From Balanoglossus misakiensis (Eukaryota > Hemichordata): DNA of 64,000 nucleotides. Below, piece after piece: positions 28,001-40,500 of the stretch. Under the pieces are notes generated by a model that worked only from the letters and a program-made list of their open reading frames with translations, was not told the DNA's origin and did no database searches. Within the stretch, counting starts at the first letter, position 1, and each line of letters begins with the position of its first letter. The DNA lies in assembly GCA_040954595.2 (NCBI GenBank), contig CM082579.2, positions 5,642,001 through 5,706,000 of the forward strand, written 5' to 3'. The position numbers and the translations under genes were made by a program.

Positions 28001-31000
28001 CATCATGAATGGGCCGCTCGTTATGTGCAAATTACGTGCAAGAGAGACCAATTGACGTAAATCATTCTGAATATGGCAGGCAACGGCTGCGTTCGTGTTT
28101 CTCCGTGGATCAAGTGTGGTATTTGTTTCTTTGGACATTGGCCCCGTGTGAAAAAAAATGTGGTACTGTGACGCGAGCATGTCATGTACTAAGTTTCCCT
28201 CTGCTATGGTGAGTGGGCACGTGAATTAATCTACATGTCTGCTCGATTGGAAAAAAATCCTCCAGTTTAAAGAGAAAAATTGCGATACTGTTCAAGTTTT
28301 AAAAAAAACCTGGATAACACCACATGGATTCTGTAACAGTTATATTCAGTACTGTTCAAGTAAATATTTATCTTTCAATTTAATTCACACTGTATTGTTA
28401 AGTCTGTCTCTTTTTGATAATCTCCAAGATGCATATCTCCTGCCTGAGTTTTAATCCCTCAAACTATTCAATACATGGTTCAATCCCATTGTTTTCAAAG
28501 ACATAGCTGGCTCCACATACAGGGAAAATGGGGGAGAAAGGACCAAAGCAGATATTGCGGGGAGCTAGGATGTACATTATGTTTGCTGGTGTGTCAATAA
28601 AGTTAATGACATCTTCACAAAAAATACTTCTCATCTGCATTTTTAATATATCAGTGGTGTGTAATGTTTCTTAGGGAGGTGTTATCGGGAGTAAGATGAT
28701 AGGGCGCTGTTTATTTGTCGTTTTGCTGTTGACACAACACCTGTTGATTGGGGTCTACTGTATGTACATGTAGTTGTTATTCTCCCTGGGTATGTCAATG
28801 TCAAAAGACCAGTGCTGCTTAATACATCTAGATATATTCTGGGGTGGGGTGGGGAATCATGCAGACTCTCAAGTGATCTGTACAGGAGGTTTATAGACAA
28901 ATACAAATCCTGTTCAATTTTCTTGAATATGATACAGTCTGATAACTACTGCAACCAACACAGTTCGCTTTTAAACGTGGCAAGAACGGCGCAATAGTAT
29001 TCGAACCGAGTTTCGCAATCAGTCGATTCCCCTCGGGGTTACTTCGTGCAAGGCTGGTTGCGGTGACCGAACCAGCATGGTGTCTTTTTCTTTTTTTTGT
29101 CCGTCCTGTCAGCTGGATAAAAAATGCCGGTCTAAATCGTTGGCCCGGTGACCTCCTTGACCCGAGGGTGATCACCAGCGAAACATAAGCCCCCCCCTTG
29201 AAAGATACCACCTAGAGACTTTTGAAAGAAGTTTTTCCTTTTGGGTCCCAACTCCATCGAGGTTCATTAACCTGGAGTTCACAACCTGTGACTTCCAGGA
29301 CAACAAAACCAAAATGCACAAAAGACGTTACCATGGAAACTTGCTGTTGCTGAAACTCTCCACTCTACCGTTTTTTCCCTGGCAACCGATCAATGTTTTT
29401 TTTTGCACATATGATATTGGTATGTATTCTGGATGCCGGAGATTTTGTTTTTCTTACGTGCGGAATCTTGAATCGTTTCTTTGTGGTTTCAGTTACTTTC
29501 TCATTCAGAAATGAAGATAAAGTAACTTTGGGTATGTTCTTCCTTCTGTTGTTTTTCGTATTAAAATACCTTGAATTTCACTTTTACAGTAGAATTAAAC
29601 CATCCTGTGGTTGAGGAAGTTATGAACCTGACTGCTTTATAACAATTCTCAATAGGCATTTGTGTTGAGATGGGTTGTAATTGGATGCAAGTTACCGGTT
29701 ATTGATATGTTGCCAATTGTTTTAATCTTATTTTCATGAACTGCGGGGTTTAATTGTGTCAAAGGGTTTTAAACCTAATGACAGTGTGGTATTTCAGGGG
29801 CATATGATATCACATTAGCTGAGAATGTGTAATCTTTAAAGCTGCTTTGATGTCCTCTTGGGGGGGTTCAGTATCAGTTGCATATTTTCCAACAGCTTTT
29901 TCAGCTAGCTATCACGTAAGTTAGATTGTTGAAATATGAGTCAAAGTTCATTTTCATTCTTCCAGTGTTTCTCCCTATATTTGGCTCAACCAGAAGAATT
30001 GTTACCGTGATGACATCCGTGTTTATTATAGCATATTTGTTGTGTTCGAAGCCTCATACGGTACACCTGCCTTGTCAGTGTGAATTTATTTCTTATTTGC
30101 TTTTGGGTGTTCTGTCTTCATGAAGACATTCCGACCTGACACAAAATAAACATCTCTGCTTATCACAAGCAGAAATTGATGACTTCAACAAGTTGATTGG
30201 AGATGATTCGTTTGACATGGTATCTCAGTTTTGAAAAAAAATATTCTAGTGAACCAATAATAATGCCATCAATCTAGCTCTAAAAATGGCGATCTTTGCT
30301 CGATGCAACATATTTCTCCAGTTCTGGTAGTGTTTCCCAGCAACATGCATGGTTGTTCTTGGCTGAAGTAGCACCTGAAACCACTCAGTGAAAAACACCT
30401 GTTTGCCAGCTCAGCAGAATTTCAACCGGCAAGTTTTAATATTCCTGCCTTTCCAAGACGGTTAACATTTAGCTCTTTAACTGCCAAGTCCTTGAGTATA
30501 GCTGTCATGACGGTTGCTCCAGCTGAAAAAAATCTGAAAAGTCAACTCCACACTACAAGAGAGCACCATCACGTTGCACCAAGTGCAGTGGCTTCTGGGA
30601 CCGTGCACACAATGCAGACGAGGAAGGGTATATGTAATATTTCTGAAGCTGATCATGTGTCATCTGCATGCCGTATTAAATATTGGGTTTCTTCATGGGG
30701 GATTTCTGCATAAGTTTTCAATGGCAGACTTTAATGTCAATGACCACGCTGGTGCCGCTCAGGGAAATGGATATAGTTGATTCGGTAACAATTTTATTTT
30801 CGGTACACTGAACTATTGTTAGACTAGAACCTGTTGAAACACAATCTTCCCTTCTTGTTTGCAAGTTGACGCAATATCTTTTTTAGGAGTAATTTCTAAC
30901 AATCGCAGCTCTGTCTCGAGTTTAGATTTTATTTTTAACAAAATCGAATTACTGAATGATGTTACTTCTAGTTACTGGTGAAGAAACTCTCCCTGTATGA

Positions 31001-34000
31001 TTGCGTGTATAAACTTCTCCATCATGATCTCACACACACAATGTACATGTATACCTGCAATCATTTGGCTAAGGTGTTTTGTGGGATTTGTAGGGATTCG
31101 GTATTGTCTTACCGGTATTTTGTCCTCCAATCAAATCTTGACCCAATACAAACATGGATATTTTGTTAAAGCTTTGTGAAAATCCACAGAGATTTTTCTT
31201 CAGGATGCAATACATTTGTACACGTATCCTCCGCACATGCTCAAATCTTTCATTTCCTATGCACGTGTACACAGAATAATGGCTTCAGTTATTTTTTTGC
31301 ACCCCTCAGATGGAAAATGTAGGTTGCTTGCTCGGGAGACAATGCTATCTGGATTCTGATATATTGGCATTTCTGGACTATCCCGAGTTGTGTACTTTAA
31401 ATTAAAAGTGTATCAAGTGTGTGGAATCAGGTGAATTGACTTGTGGCAAGTTAATTGACAGTGTCGAAATCAGAGCCACAATCGCAAATAAGGGTTGCTA
31501 TACAACAAGCTGAGAAGAGACCGATAAAACAGTCTGTGTGTATTTGACTTGCGTCTTGTACATGCAACTTACATTTCATGCCACGGATTACTCTTCAAAA
31601 ATATTTAAAGAGTTGCCGGGCGCTTCTTGATTGGATGGGATTGAAGTCCAGGTGTTGAACAAATGACTTCGTACTTTTTTTCTTCCTTGGTTCTTAACAT
31701 AGTGGCAAGAGATTCTGAACTTGCAACCAAGTGTGAATTACCGGACAAGCTTGTTTTGAAATTCCACACTGCCACAAAAAGCTGTGTCCTGGCCTGTATT
31801 TTTTTCTTCCTTGGTTCTTAACATGGTGGCAAGAGATTCTGAACTTGCAACCATGCAAGTGTGAATTACCCGACAAGCTTGTTTTGAAATTCCACACTGC
31901 CACTAAAAGCTGTGTCAGTGGTCCGTACAGTTTAAAGCCTGAATTAAGATTAATTGCTTTAAGAGGTTTTGGGGTGAAAGTAATCACTTTTTAATTGACC
32001 ACGGTGAATAAGCAGTCATTAAATCAACAGAAAGGAATCATCTTTGGGGGGTCATGGGAAGTGTGCCCTGCTTTTCTCAGCCATAACACAATGCATCTGA
32101 TCTTCCGTGTGGATCGTTCTTTGTGACATACGAACTCTACTGTACCACTCAATCGGTATTTCTAAAGCCAGTGATAGGAACTGACAAAGTGTATGATTTG
32201 TATGTTCGGTGTGCGACAGTACTCAATTGATAGAGATCCTTGTGTTCCTGTTTGTGTGGTTTGGAACCACTTAACACGTACACACAGTAATTGGCTCGTA
32301 AACGTACATGCTTCCTGCTGTGCTGTTTTTCTGTGTGAGCAGCTGCAGTACGTGTTATGTCTCCGCAGACAATTATGTTTTTCATCTGATCATTGAAACA
32401 GTATCTGGAAGTCGTGTGATGGATTAATCTCCAAGAATTTGGTTGATTTCTTGAAGATAAATGTAATATGCACCAAAGATAACCTTACTCATGCAATATT
32501 AAAATCTCATTGCGAATTTAATTACCAAACATGGACAGATATAATCAGGTTAATATGTTCGTAGCTGTGGACATATTTTAAAATTTATATTGAAACCAGT
32601 AATTTACATACGGTATTCCCAATATTATATTTGCATCATAGGCCAAATACACTCTCAACAGCGGGTTTATGCTGTGATGCCCTGGACATCTCAATATAGA
32701 CCACTGGGCAAACAAGCTTATTGAAAGATTTCAATAAATTCACTTTACTTTGTGTGCAGTTCCATGATACAGTGTGCTATGCTGCGCTCAGGGAACGTGA
32801 TAGGTTGCGTTGCCACGGAAACACTGGCAATACAACAGTGGCAACATCCTGTCACCTTTTAGTAGAACATGTCCCCAAGGATATACATGTATTTGCCTTG
32901 GTGGTTTAGCCCCACATTTAAATTTGATGTCTGGGTATTATAATTTCAGCGTATTGACGGACCTCGGAGGAAATCGCCGAAGCAAAAGTCGGTCGTTATA
33001 CTGTCATGACCGATGATTTTGCCGTTGTGATGACGTAACCCCCAGTAAAAGAACTACTCATCTCTGTAGGAGAGGGACTGTAAAAGTTTATATGGAAGTC
33101 ACATTTTTTCCTTGTGCCAAGGATATGCCATAATGGATTAACTTCTTGAACTCTTTTTAGCACATACAAATAATTCACCCCTTTTCGACCCTACAGTTGA
33201 GTCTGAATTTTACATCATTCCCAGACATGACAATGAACCAACCTTAACTCAAAAGTTAAAGTCTGGTTCAATGATTGCCACCAAATGTTGATATTTCCAA
33301 TTAAAACTGTTTGAGTCGCAGGTTTTTTTTATCTCTTTTAATGCTCATTTGGTATTGGTGAGACTTTGGTCGTACACAGACAGAAAAGGACAATTTCCTG
33401 TCAGGAGTGTGTGCAGATGCGATGAAATATATCTGTGTTGATTACGCTGGGTTCAAATAAATTGCAACCTTTATTACCTGTGTAGCATGTACTGGAGTTA
33501 TCTGGTACACATATTGGGATGTGATTAGAATTTATTAGAAAGTTTCTCGGAGATTTGTGTTCATTCCAGCTGGTTGGTTTCAGTTTATTAGTTTGTAGTT
33601 TTCGCAGTTTACTGGTGACATAAATATGGAGGTTGCATTCTTCTAGTCTAACAGATCTGAAGTTCACAAGCAAAATAACCAAGAAATGTCAGGGAAAAAT
33701 CAATTATACATGACTGTACATTTAATCAATTTTCAATTAATCTGTTCAAAGTGAAATGCGTGTGTTTTGACAAATGAATCATTCGTAATTAAGAATTTTT
33801 AAATGATTGATTGAAGGTACGGACATGTAAGAGTTATTACGCAGTACTTCACCTAAAATCTCAGCAAAGTTGTATTTTTCGACAGTTGCCTCTTCATTCT
33901 TAATAACGGGTTGTATGTCAAGTTAATGTTTGCGTACACCTAAACAAACGTAACTAATATTTGATTGTATTGGCTTAGTGATCGAGGCTGATTTGATTTG

Positions 34001-34496
34001 ACAGACACGTTCTGATGAAAGCAGCTGAGCTTTTCAAAGTTTGACGTAAAATTATCATGAAAGGACAGAATTTTAGGTCATCTTGTGTACTTGACCTTCC
34101 AAGACTGCCAGCAACATACAATTAACAACAAAAAAACTGAATTATTAATGTTACGGAGCGGTAGAAGGACACAATTACAGTAGAGGTTTCACATAAAAGG
34201 CTCTGTTTTTTTTTAAATAGAGTTGTAGATGAAGATTATTGCACCAAGTTATTTCCCAGGTGAGGTATCCACAGTTTAATAAATACCGCTGTTGTGTGGT
34301 CTTGCCACAACCTTGATGTTGAAATTACATTTGGAAGGTCACAAACAATGAACAATGCAGTGCCATTGAACGAGGCTCTATTTATCTTTGAATGTAAATA
34401 AAGTCTTTGCAAATTGGCCTGGGAACGACAAAGTCCCTACACCACAGTCCTGTAGACTCATTTACCATGTACAAGACTGTTCATCAGAGATGTCGA

Positions 34497-34550
<54 letters not shown>

Positions 34551-37500
34551 CCCCCACCACCACCACCACCATTGTCATTGTTATGAAAATAATAGTTATC
34601 AGTACCTGGTATAATTTTGAATTAGTATTTGGTTAACTTTTTACAATAAAGAATCAAGAATGTCTTAGCAAGTGTACAGCAGTGTGCTCTACTATGAGAC
34701 ATTCATGCATACAAATGTACTGTCCTCTGAACGTTGCTCAGTTAACTTTCAGACTCATCAGTTTCATTTCAAGTTTAGCTCCTCAATTCACGGTGCGTCC
34801 GGGAAAGTGTGTCACGACATCAAATAGAGAGAACCTGTCATGTCCAGGTAACTAAGCGAAACAAGAATGTTAATGGACACAAGCAAAGTGTGGCGGAAAA
34901 CAGCTCCACTGTTACTGGTGTTACCGCGTGTACGTGCAACATTGTCATAATGCAGCATAAACCATTCCCACCAATTTATCCATTTGATTGTTTGTTTTAT
35001 GGAAAAAAACTTCATAATTTGTGACATAAATTTTGTTAATAGCGACAAGGGTTCTTTGCAAAACGTTCAAATGTAAGTTATACTTTGTGTCATTAATTAT
35101 AGGTTCAATGATCAGATTTATTGTTGTGGGTTATTTGCAGAAAATAATTGGGTTAATAGAACAGTGGTTACCTATTGGAAACCTCGGCTCAGATATGTTT
35201 TGGGGCAGCCTGCTAGATTTTGACACAAGTTTCACATGAGTAAATAAGTTTCCGAAGAAGTTACCGAATTCACAGAAGAAATTCCAAGACTGTAATTCTA
35301 TGATCTTGATTTCCTGAAAAACAAACAAACCCCCCCCCCCCACCTGTTAGATACCTGAACTGACTGTAGTGTAGTGTTTTTCTCCCGCTTAACGTGCCTT
35401 GCTACGCACTGAGGCTGGTTGTCTTGGGTTGCACTCAGTTTTTTCAAGACTGCAGAAGTTTTGTTTGCCTTGACTCGAGAGAGAGAAAGGAGACTGAAAT
35501 GCACCGTTCTGTCGGGACATATTGTGGAAAGTATGTAAATTGGTGAACAATGACAAAAGTCCTTCACAAACTGAGGGCCAAAGGGAGTGCAATGTACACT
35601 TCAAGTCTTGATCGCTACCACCTGGTCCTGACGGCCATCCGCAGTTACAAATTGCATACACACGCACACGTCTGCAATCTTCCAGGCCCCACTCTCAAAA
35701 CTGAACTTGATTAAAAACTTCAATTCAAAAGATTCCAGTCCCCCTTCAGACAGACATTTTGTTGATTTACTAACTTGAAGAGCCTAAGAACCTGACTGTA
35801 CCAAATTCAACTTCAGCGCTGCTCAGCACTCACGGAGACGGTCGAGTGGTTGAGACAGCAGAGGATAAGTGCCTCTCCAGTGAATGGGACAAGCCCACCC
35901 CTTCTTCTGTGTGATTTCCTGGCGTAGTCTCAGTGCTGCTATTAAAATGCCTTTTGCAATTCTGATAAGTTCCTTCTACTTTAGAAATAGTCTTTTTAAA
36001 CTTTATAATAAGTACTCTGTACAATTTTAACTGAATTTGTAAATGAATGTTTGACATACCGTACGACTTAAATGGCACTTGAATACTCAACATATAACTT
36101 ACAGCCGAAATTATGAAAGGTCGCCGATTCAATATGTGATCTAGACGTCCTGTGTGCACTGAACACACGATGTGTTTATCTAACACAAACAACAGAACCT
36201 CTCATAAAAGAGATGCGGTATCATTAGACTAATTACAGATGGTAGTCTGGAAACACGCTCCCCCTCAGAGAGAGTTGTTTACTTGGGTACGATGTCAAAG
36301 TTTAATCTCAAAGTGTATACGCTTTATGTTGAGAGTGTACCCAAGTAAACAACTCTCTCTGAGGGGGAGCGTGTTTCCAGACTACCATCTGTAATTAGTC
36401 TAATGATACCGCATCTCTTTTATGAGAGGTTCTGTTGTTTGTGTTAGATAAACACATCGTGTGTTCAGTGCACACAGGACGTCTAGATCACATATTGAAT
36501 CGGCGACCTTTCATAATTTCGGCTGTACATTGAGAGTATGAAACTTCTGTCTGACTCCTCTTATATTAAACTCTGCACAAATCAGGCGGGGGTTGGGTGG
36601 GTAAATAGCTGACCAAAGCATAATAAGTGTAGATTGATGTATCTGATATTCCAACCTATAGTAATTTGGTGTCAGGACTTGATTTTTAGCCTTTTATAAA
36701 TTATGGCCCATAAGTGTGATAAATTATTCAAAAATAAAAACCTCGATCTGTTGTTATTAGATTATCGTACAACATTGACTATTTTACAGCCGCGTAATTT
36801 ACCCGTTTCACTTCATAATTTGGTATTGCCCCATGGGCGAGTCTTTTTGTGTATTCTGTTAATAGGGGTGGTCGGGTCAACCCCTATATCATTCCAGTGC
36901 TTGAGTCCAATTTTTAAGCAATTATGGAGAAAATTGCCTGATGTTAAATGGAAGGCTATTTCGTCGTGATTGGTTTTATAAATAACAGTGTATACATGTG
37001 TGATATTAAATCACCAGTTCTCCATTTCCAGTGGCATATACATGTATGATGAAGTTAAGGTAGTATGCGCCTTGGGGATAGATTCCTCTGGGCTTTCATT
37101 TCTTTGCTATATTAAAGTGTGTCAACTCTTTTAGGAAACAGAGAAGAAATAGGCTGTTCACTGTCTTGTTTTTATAAATTATTATGGAGTTATACGTGTG
37201 TTTGCGGCCGGTTTAATATTTCAAATTTGAGAAAATTTAAGACTTATTTTCGAGGGCAGGCGCATACTACCTTAATCTGAAAGGGGCTAAAGCTATGCTT
37301 CTCTGCTTTCGGACGTTCTCTATAAAGCTTTCAATAAAAATACTGCCTTGGTGTCGTTGCCCGGTGATTCTTGAACTGCGGATGACCTTCCTGTCTGTTG
37401 GTGACAAAAAATTGGGACAACCACTTGACTTGATGAACTGTGAGATTATGCTGGTGTTGAGTGGTTGAGTTGACAGTCACAGGACCTTTTTAAGGGTATG

Positions 37501-40500
37501 AATAATCCTAAACTTGATTTCATTTTTTTTCTATAAACTTCACTACAACAGGTCAATGACTGAACTCCACCTTTTTCGAAACAACAGATGCTTTTTTTGT
37601 ACACGTACGGTCTACGTACACAACTTATTGTGCGTCCGTTCAATGTCATGTGCATTCTTGTTCACCCGGCGACATCATCCCTCCATGGCAACGCCGTTGT
37701 TTGTTCGTCTGTTTGGATGTCCGGCGGTGGGGTGTCCGCAGTCACAATGCACTAGCTGCGGCAGCCCTTTTATTATTACAGATGTGTTCCCAGTGTTTGT
37801 GTGCGGCGTATTCCAAGCTTACATTCAACTGCATGGCCGTTCCGATGGAATACCCCCGACGGGCATGTGCCATTGTCGTGGTGGTGTATATAGCGGAAAT
37901 CGCCGATTGTCGCATTATAGCTACACCCTGCATTTTAGCGTCATCGTCGTTGGCATTGACCTTCGTGTGATTTGGCACCAGGGGTGTCTCTGACGACAGA
38001 GCCCCGATAAATGTCTGCTTCGGGTAAATAGAAAAACGGGCCACAAAAGCCCAGATGTGGAATGTTAATGGCTTTAATAACATGTTTGACATAGACTACC
38101 TGAGGATAAATAAAACTACCGATCACGTTTTGATAATGCATCGATCAGATGCTTCATTAAATGGGCAGTGGAATCCCTCCAAATTCATAACATTCTTTTC
38201 GTTCAGCAGAATTGGGGGAAAAATCTGCGGACTGCTAAAAATGGAAATTGACCATTATTTCACATTTTGTATAATTTTGTGGTGGAATACTTGCAACTGT
38301 GCCAACCATTTTAAAACAATGTGCGTAGGTATGTAAATAGCAATTTTGTCTGACATGAGGAATCTTGAGTTAGCTTGTACAGTTACATGTACCTATGCAC
38401 TGATCCAACAGGTGGTTTTGAACACCGATATGTGAAACAGAATTCCAGAATTGCACTTTTTAATGGGACAGACAAAGCAAATATTTGTCAGGTTTTAATG
38501 CACATGCATGTTTCCATGGCATCCAAGGTCTGTCTGTCCCAGAATTATCCCAAGAATGCAAAAAAATATCTTCTGCAGTTTAGTCTGACAGTACAGAAAT
38601 CTGCTTTAATTCAGATAAAAAAATTCAATTTGCTTTTTAGTTTATATTCTGTTGACATATTTCGAGTACTTGTATTAAATTAAGCGGGGTATGTTTTCAT
38701 GCTCAATCGACCATCAACTGAAAGCAAACCCAATAATTCTTGATTAAAATCAAATTGTGTTGACATTCTTGTTCAGATATTAAATTACTTTCATTGTAGC
38801 GTGTTTAGGATCAGTCGGTCGCAGCCAGCTTACAGTAAACATGGTTTGAATATCTAATTTAATGTCCAAATTGTTGAATAATTTAATTGTGCATGTAACA
38901 GTATATATGTTTTATGATACGATAAATGTCCTTATGATTAAAATACAAATAGCTTTTTTATGATTACGTAAACCCAAAAGACATGTTTCCGTTATCCACT
39001 ATTCAAATATTTGACATTTTATTCTTGAAAGGTTAAATGTCAGATTTGTGTATTTGAGGGTTTCATAAAACACCCTGTGTGGTAATTGGTACATACCGTC
39101 TGATATTAGAACTCTAAACTAATATCTGATTGTTTCTTTTCTTCATCTTCTTCTTCCGCAGATCAAGCTCTCCTCGAAGACATTCTACTTGACAGTGGCT
39201 ACTACTCTTACTACAGTACTGTAAGTATATAATTATATGAAATTATACAGTATAACGTCTGTATAATAACACCATTTTTTTCAATTTTGGGGGTGGATTT
39301 GCTTAATGACTTCCCTTCTATGTTATTTTGAATTCATTAACTGCAAACGTTCTGTTTACCGTCTCTTCTACCTGAATAATTTCAAGATTTTTACGATCAT
39401 TTTTATGCCTCTCTGAGTACTCTAAATGACTTTCAAATAAATCAGGAAGATGTGCTTTGTTTCCGTGGCCTCTGGGGAACCCAGACATGTGTTCTGAAAC
39501 AGCTCGTAAAAAGAGGTTACTGTTGTACGTATTGTGTAAGAAAAGTTGCCCAACTTGACCTGTTGTGTAGACAGCATTGTCTTTTACAGAGATGGGTGAT
39601 AATTTTAGGTGAGGTGATAAAATATATTACAACATGAATAAGGTAATAAAGCATTATATAGGACAGACAGACAGGGTAATAAAAAAGATAAATATTACCT
39701 GACAGATAAGTCATTTAGCCAGGAGTGTGAGTGTCTCATATTATTCTGTCATTTTGTTTGTTATGCATGATGATGATGATGAAGATGATGATGATGGTGG
39801 TGGTGGTTGTGGTGATGATGATGTCAATGATGGTGGTGGCAGTGGTTGTGACGATGATAGTGGTGGTAGTGCAAGTCTAGATGCAGGATATGTTCAGTAT
39901 ATATTTTTAACACACGAGCAGAATTGTAAGCTCTGTTGATCAAGTTTTCCATTAGTAATCCAATGCCCACCGCTCAGTCGTTAAATATTTGCAGAGATAT
40001 CTGGGAACAGTCACAACACTGTGATCAGTTTCACAAACAGAACGTACAATCATGTGATACGCTTCACCTGTGTCTTCGTCAAATAAAACCATAAGCAGTT
40101 CAAGAAAACTGAATAGGTCAGTGTGGTTAAGTGGTTGTCAGTAGAAAGATTCCAAGAGAGCGTACTTTGTGAAAATAACAGGTGTTTCAACATAGGTTAG
40201 TGGTGTTGTCAATCTACACCCTTGTAACCCTGTGCTGTGTTTTATGGTAAAAGAATGAGTAACTTTGTCAACCCTGAAAGACACATTGCCGGGGGGGTTG
40301 CGCATAAATTTTATGGATCTAACGGTCTGCCTTAATTGGAAAATGGCAGCCATAAACTTGTTAGTGGCTACTGTAAAAGTCTACGTCTTTACCAAGGCTG
40401 TAACTGTAAATCAAGTTTATATTCAGTTTATGGAGTGAGGCTTTGGTATAAAATGCCGAATCCTCAAGTACTAGTAGTAGTCTGTCTTCATCATGATTTA

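Larger units (their letters stand above)
25096..39161 (+). other. NSUN7 intron 1 (14 kb)
   Basis: Bounded by GTGAGT and CCGCAG. I see no nested gene. It holds a MITE copy, a C15 run, a tandem duplication, an ATC microsatellite, a long perfect palindrome and a second MITE (listed separately). CpG-richer patches at about 27700-28200, 28970-29200 and 37570-38010 stand out from the AT-rich background and may be regulatory. An 88-codon AT-rich frame at 36703-36969 has no recognisable motif. Confidence 0.6.

Noticed and set aside
34388-34636. ORF with a long isoleucine run
   Set aside because: Produced by the ATC microsatellite.
37514-37993. 159-codon open frame on + with 100-codon frames overlapping on both strands
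   Set aside because: All three overlapping frames are open, which reflects CpG-rich composition; no motif, and it sits inside NSUN7 intron 1 without splice support.
39727-39939. Asp/Gly-rich ORF
   Set aside because: Produced by the GAT/GGT microsatellite.
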